A stretch of 60,000 bases of DNA from Liolophura sinensis (lineage: Eukaryota; Mollusca; Polyplacophora; Chitonida; Chitonidae): assembly GCF_032854445.1 (NCBI RefSeq), contig NC_088295.1:73376028-73436027 (forward strand), given 5' to 3'. A program made the position numbers and the translations under genes. The notes beneath the pieces are model-generated. The model was not told the origin of the DNA. It searched no databases and saw only the letters and a list, made by a program, of their open reading frames with translations. Positions within the stretch are counted from its first letter, which is position 1; each line of letters starts with the position of its first letter. Below are positions 59,401-60,000 of this stretch, piece after piece.

Positions 59401-60000
59401 GTTTTTAGTCATATTTACCTATTAAAGTTTCTGAACAAAGTACATTTTATATCTATTATGTTCTTTGGGCCCTGTAACAGGCATGTTTGCCTTGTCTCTG
59501 TGCGTTGTTGAACACTTAACATTTGTGTATCATGTACTCTAGGCTGCTGTGTGGGTTATTGAATGCATACATTGATGTCTTCTCCAGGCCGGATAGGAGG
59601 CATGCATTCCCTGTCTCTGTGGGTGGGTGGTAATGACCTGAGTGTGGAGGGGGGCTGGAGCTGGCAGGATAAATCCCCGTTCACTTATATCAACTGGGAG
59701 CCAGGTCAGTATTGATTTTGTGTGATACGTGCTATAATGTTGAGTGACAGTAGATGGATACCTTGTTCCTTTAACCTGGTAATATGGAGTTTTTGTTTGG
59801 TAGGAAGCTTAAAGAAATGAATAAAAGCTGTTTGCTAGACTTTCGTTTTCAGTACAACTGATTTAAGAGTTGTATATTTCTTTGAAGATCATTTTTCCTG
59901 GCACTGTATTACTGATATCTAAAGCAACTAAGTTGAGACTAATCGAGTGCAAAAGCTGTGTCCCAGATAAGTATGTATTTTTTATGGGTGAAAACTCAGT
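41490..60000 (+). CDS. Multi-C-type-lectin-domain protein (mannose-receptor-like), 5' part
   Basis: Coding exons: 41490-41541, 44845-45004, 45800-45933, 48314-48447, 49110-49206, 49492-49615, 50480-50565, 50826-50938, 51453-51582, 52143-52225, 52893-52997, 53444-53551, 54629-54802, 55514-55593, 56454-56607, 57557-57598, 58060-58230 and 59588-59704. All have GT/AG sites and matching phases, except one frame problem in the second exon (see finding). The first exon encodes the signal peptide MNAIYVGAILVILSIYE. Five lectin-like domains follow, with Thr/Ala-rich linkers between 3 and 4 and between 4 and 5. No ricin-type or fibronectin II domain precedes them, unlike vertebrate mannose receptors. 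The protein should be secreted or membrane-bound and may act in recognition. The gene continues past the window. Confidence 0.85.
41542..44844. other. Intron 1 of the multi-lectin gene
   Basis: A 3.3-kb intron holding SINE remnants (about 41770-41830 and 43670-43890), a long poly-T run near 43197-43222 and a short (CCGA)n run near 44173. No other gene was seen. Confidence 0.7.
43670..43890 (-). mobile_element. tRNA-derived SINE with intact B-box
   Basis: Read on the minus strand, GCCGGCTCATATGCTGGGTC (A-box-like) is followed by CGTGTTCGAATCCAGCTC (B-box). The reverse tail, AAGAATTTTTCACTTATGAC, lies at the left end on the plus strand. Confidence 0.6.
44845..48447 (+). CDS. C-type lectin-like domain 1 (three exons)
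   Basis: Exons 44845-45004, 45800-45933 and 48314-48447. The recognisable core runs from SWGSACYMFVSHENAKSWDD through EWWTSLKKMSGNNWSWSDG to CAQEKAYICQRDL. The conserved Cys residues and the W.W motif are present. The calcium-site position reads QPN rather than EPN or QPD, and the WND equivalent is CARIAQ, so carbohydrate binding of the classical kind is doubtful. The start of the domain, TCPSGW, is one base out of frame with the rest. Confidence 0.8.
45934..48313. other. Intron within lectin domain 1
   Basis: A 2.4-kb intron. It holds one full forward SINE at 47345-47710 with an internal duplication. I see no other feature. Confidence 0.75.
47345..47710 (+). mobile_element. tRNA-derived SINE with a 105-bp internal duplication
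   Basis: The head GGCCTCCGAGGCTCATGTGG, then TTAGCGCAC (A-box region), leads to the B-box-like GAGTTCAAGACCAG. The segment from GACCTAGGAGCCTCTCACAA is repeated at 47393 and 47498, so the B-box region and part of the body are doubled. The tail is ATAAGTGAAATATTATTGAG, then TACGGCGTAAAACACCAATC. This is the most complete SINE in the window. Confidence 0.85.
49110..50938 (+). CDS. C-type lectin-like domain 2 (four exons)
   Basis: Exons 49110-49206, 49492-49615, 50480-50565 and 50826-50938. The sequence runs GWESHHGNCYKFFDYRKQWP, then DAKLDCENHGAVLARPM, DSWIGLMSAL, VQWQWANGS and finally CDEERQYICQKPE. The second exon uses the acceptor CTTGCAG at 49485-49491. An apparent acceptor at 49459 would shift the frame. 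The calcium-site position reads TQPS, so the site is not canonical. Confidence 0.85.
49935..49992. repeat. (CATA)n / (CAGA)n microsatellite
   Basis: Short tetranucleotide run ACATACATACATACATACAG, then ACAGACATACATACA, in an intron. Confidence 0.85.
50965..51110 (+). mobile_element. SINE tail fragment
   Basis: AGGTCTTCCAGCAACCTGCA, GATGGTCGTGGGTTTCCCCC and AGTATAAGTGAAGTATGCTT, then GAGTACAACGTAAAACACCA, in forward orientation. It starts about 25 bp past the donor of the preceding exon. Confidence 0.75.
51453..53551 (+). CDS. C-type lectin-like domain 3 and Thr/Pro linker (four exons)
   Basis: Exons 51453-51582, 52143-52225, 52893-52997 and 53444-53551. The sequence includes ICAPGWKAFGTMCYQFDPRF, SYCESQGGGLLEIT, SYMWLGLSGRSTFAWSSG and ACQIPST, followed by the linker VAVVPATTPT. 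The calcium-site region (NWQSTPRSSSYNRCAYI) lacks EPN or QPD. The donor of the second exon is embedded in the first unit of a 64-bp tandem repeat that fills the start of the next intron. Confidence 0.85.
51700..51990 (+). mobile_element. Possible tRNA-derived SINE
   Basis: GGTGCCGGTTCAACTCGCCC resembles a B-box with flanks. It is followed by a non-coding body with CA-rich sequence. This belongs to a different family from the other SINEs, if it is one. Confidence 0.35.
52195..52615. repeat. 64-bp minisatellite overlapping an exon end and its splice donor
   Basis: Units start at 52195, 52259, 52323, 52387, 52451, 52515 and 52579 (the last partial), a period of exactly 64. Each unit has a copy of the last 31 coding bases (GGTTTATCTTATATGTGGCT, then TGGTCTCTCAG) followed by the donor and about 33 intron bases. 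Donor-like GGTARG sequences persist in units 1, 2, 3 and 7. Unit 4 reads AAGTAGG, and units 5 and 6 have lost the GT. Confidence 0.9.
53552..54628. other. Intron between lectin domains 3 and 4
   Basis: A 1.08-kb AT-rich intron. No repeats or additional exons were seen. Confidence 0.7.
54629..57598 (+). CDS. C-type lectin-like domain 4 and linker (four exons)
   Basis: Exons 54629-54802, 55514-55593, 56454-56607 and 57557-57598. The sequence includes VCERGWSIFNSHTDDHCYKF, GDAEKACKQLGGDLATIT, MWIGLNDMGVEGTFTWIDG, DDNKDCVLAVYDY and GFVCQKPA. The linker that follows reads LNAGTPTASAVTTQ and is rich in Thr and Ala. The domain is well formed (WIGL and all Cys residues), but where EPN and WND are expected it has NWFGHD and CVLAVY, so canonical calcium-dependent sugar binding is unlikely. 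Confidence 0.85.
56940..57182 (+). repeat. Dispersed repeat, copy A
   Basis: Shares GAGTTATTCCGACATTAAGT, ACAAATCTAAAAAAATGAAT and GAAAGTATATTTAT, and ends TTTTAGAGGTCTTTTCCTTT, with 58745-58996 in the same orientation. Similarity is imperfect. It is probably an old, non-autonomous mobile element fragment inside an intron. Confidence 0.7.
58060..59704 (+). CDS. C-type lectin-like domain 5, incomplete (two exons seen)
   Basis: Exons 58060-58230 and 59588-59704. The sequence includes WSVNCGPFWEELSSSGGCYQ, ADAQNFCSHYGGNLASIT, LSLWVGGNDLSVEGGWSWQD and YINWEP, where the exon ends in phase 1. The EP before the splice is the only place in the window that could complete an EPN- or EPG-type calcium site. 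The codon is finished in the next exon, outside the window. Confidence 0.85.
58745..58996 (+). repeat. Dispersed repeat, copy B
   Basis: Partner of 56940-57182, lying 1.8 kb downstream within another intron of the same gene. It has several small indels relative to copy A. Confidence 0.7.

Overview
The window is animal genomic DNA: AT-rich, with small exons flanked by GT/AG introns, many minisatellites, a 200-base assembly gap, and numerous short tRNA-derived SINEs. The SINEs share a tail containing 'AAGTGAAATATTCTTGAGTACGGCG' or a near variant, a sequence I associate with molluscan genomes. A multi-C-type-lectin gene and a PAF-acetylhydrolase IB catalytic subunit fit a metazoan, and a mollusc is my best guess. 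That assignment is an inference, not a demonstration.

Layout. (1) 1-9150: the 3' end of an unrecognised plus-strand membrane-protein gene (exons at 4322-4476, 6089-6416 and 7538-7746), set among 22-, 24- and 26-bp minisatellites. Positions 1-2116 repeat 7035-9146 almost exactly and stop at the N gap, which looks like an unmerged allele or assembly duplicate. (2) 9150-14130: noncoding sequence with a pyrimidine-rich minisatellite, a (TA)n run and the probable 3' UTR of the next gene. (3) 14132-18605, minus strand: a complete five-exon PAFAH1B2/3-type SGNH hydrolase of 240 aa, all exon phases consistent. (4) 19194-39890: a tandem array with a ~6.12-kb unit. Three near-identical units are bounded by older, diverged partial units on both sides. 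Each complete unit carries one minus-strand four-exon gene, reconstructed here by splice phase, for a ~392-aa type I membrane protein: signal peptide, short ectodomain, one membrane span and a long Arg/Lys-rich tail. I do not recognise the family. A fourth, decayed copy lies at 37629-39482. The DNA upstream of each start codon is rich in CRE-type TGACGTCA/TACGTCA sites. (5) 39890-41480: intergenic, with SINEs. (6) 41490 to beyond 60000, plus strand: a signal-peptide protein with at least five C-type lectin-like domains in tandem, resembling mannose-receptor-type proteins but without the usual EPN/QPD calcium sites in domains 1-4. It is cut by the window end.

The best candidate for an undescribed system is the tandemly amplified polybasic-tail membrane-protein gene. 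Its copies differ mainly at replacement sites, and its array edges record an older history. The most unusual local structure is a 64-bp minisatellite in the lectin gene whose first unit overlaps the end of an exon and its splice donor, so donor-like sites are copied into the intron.
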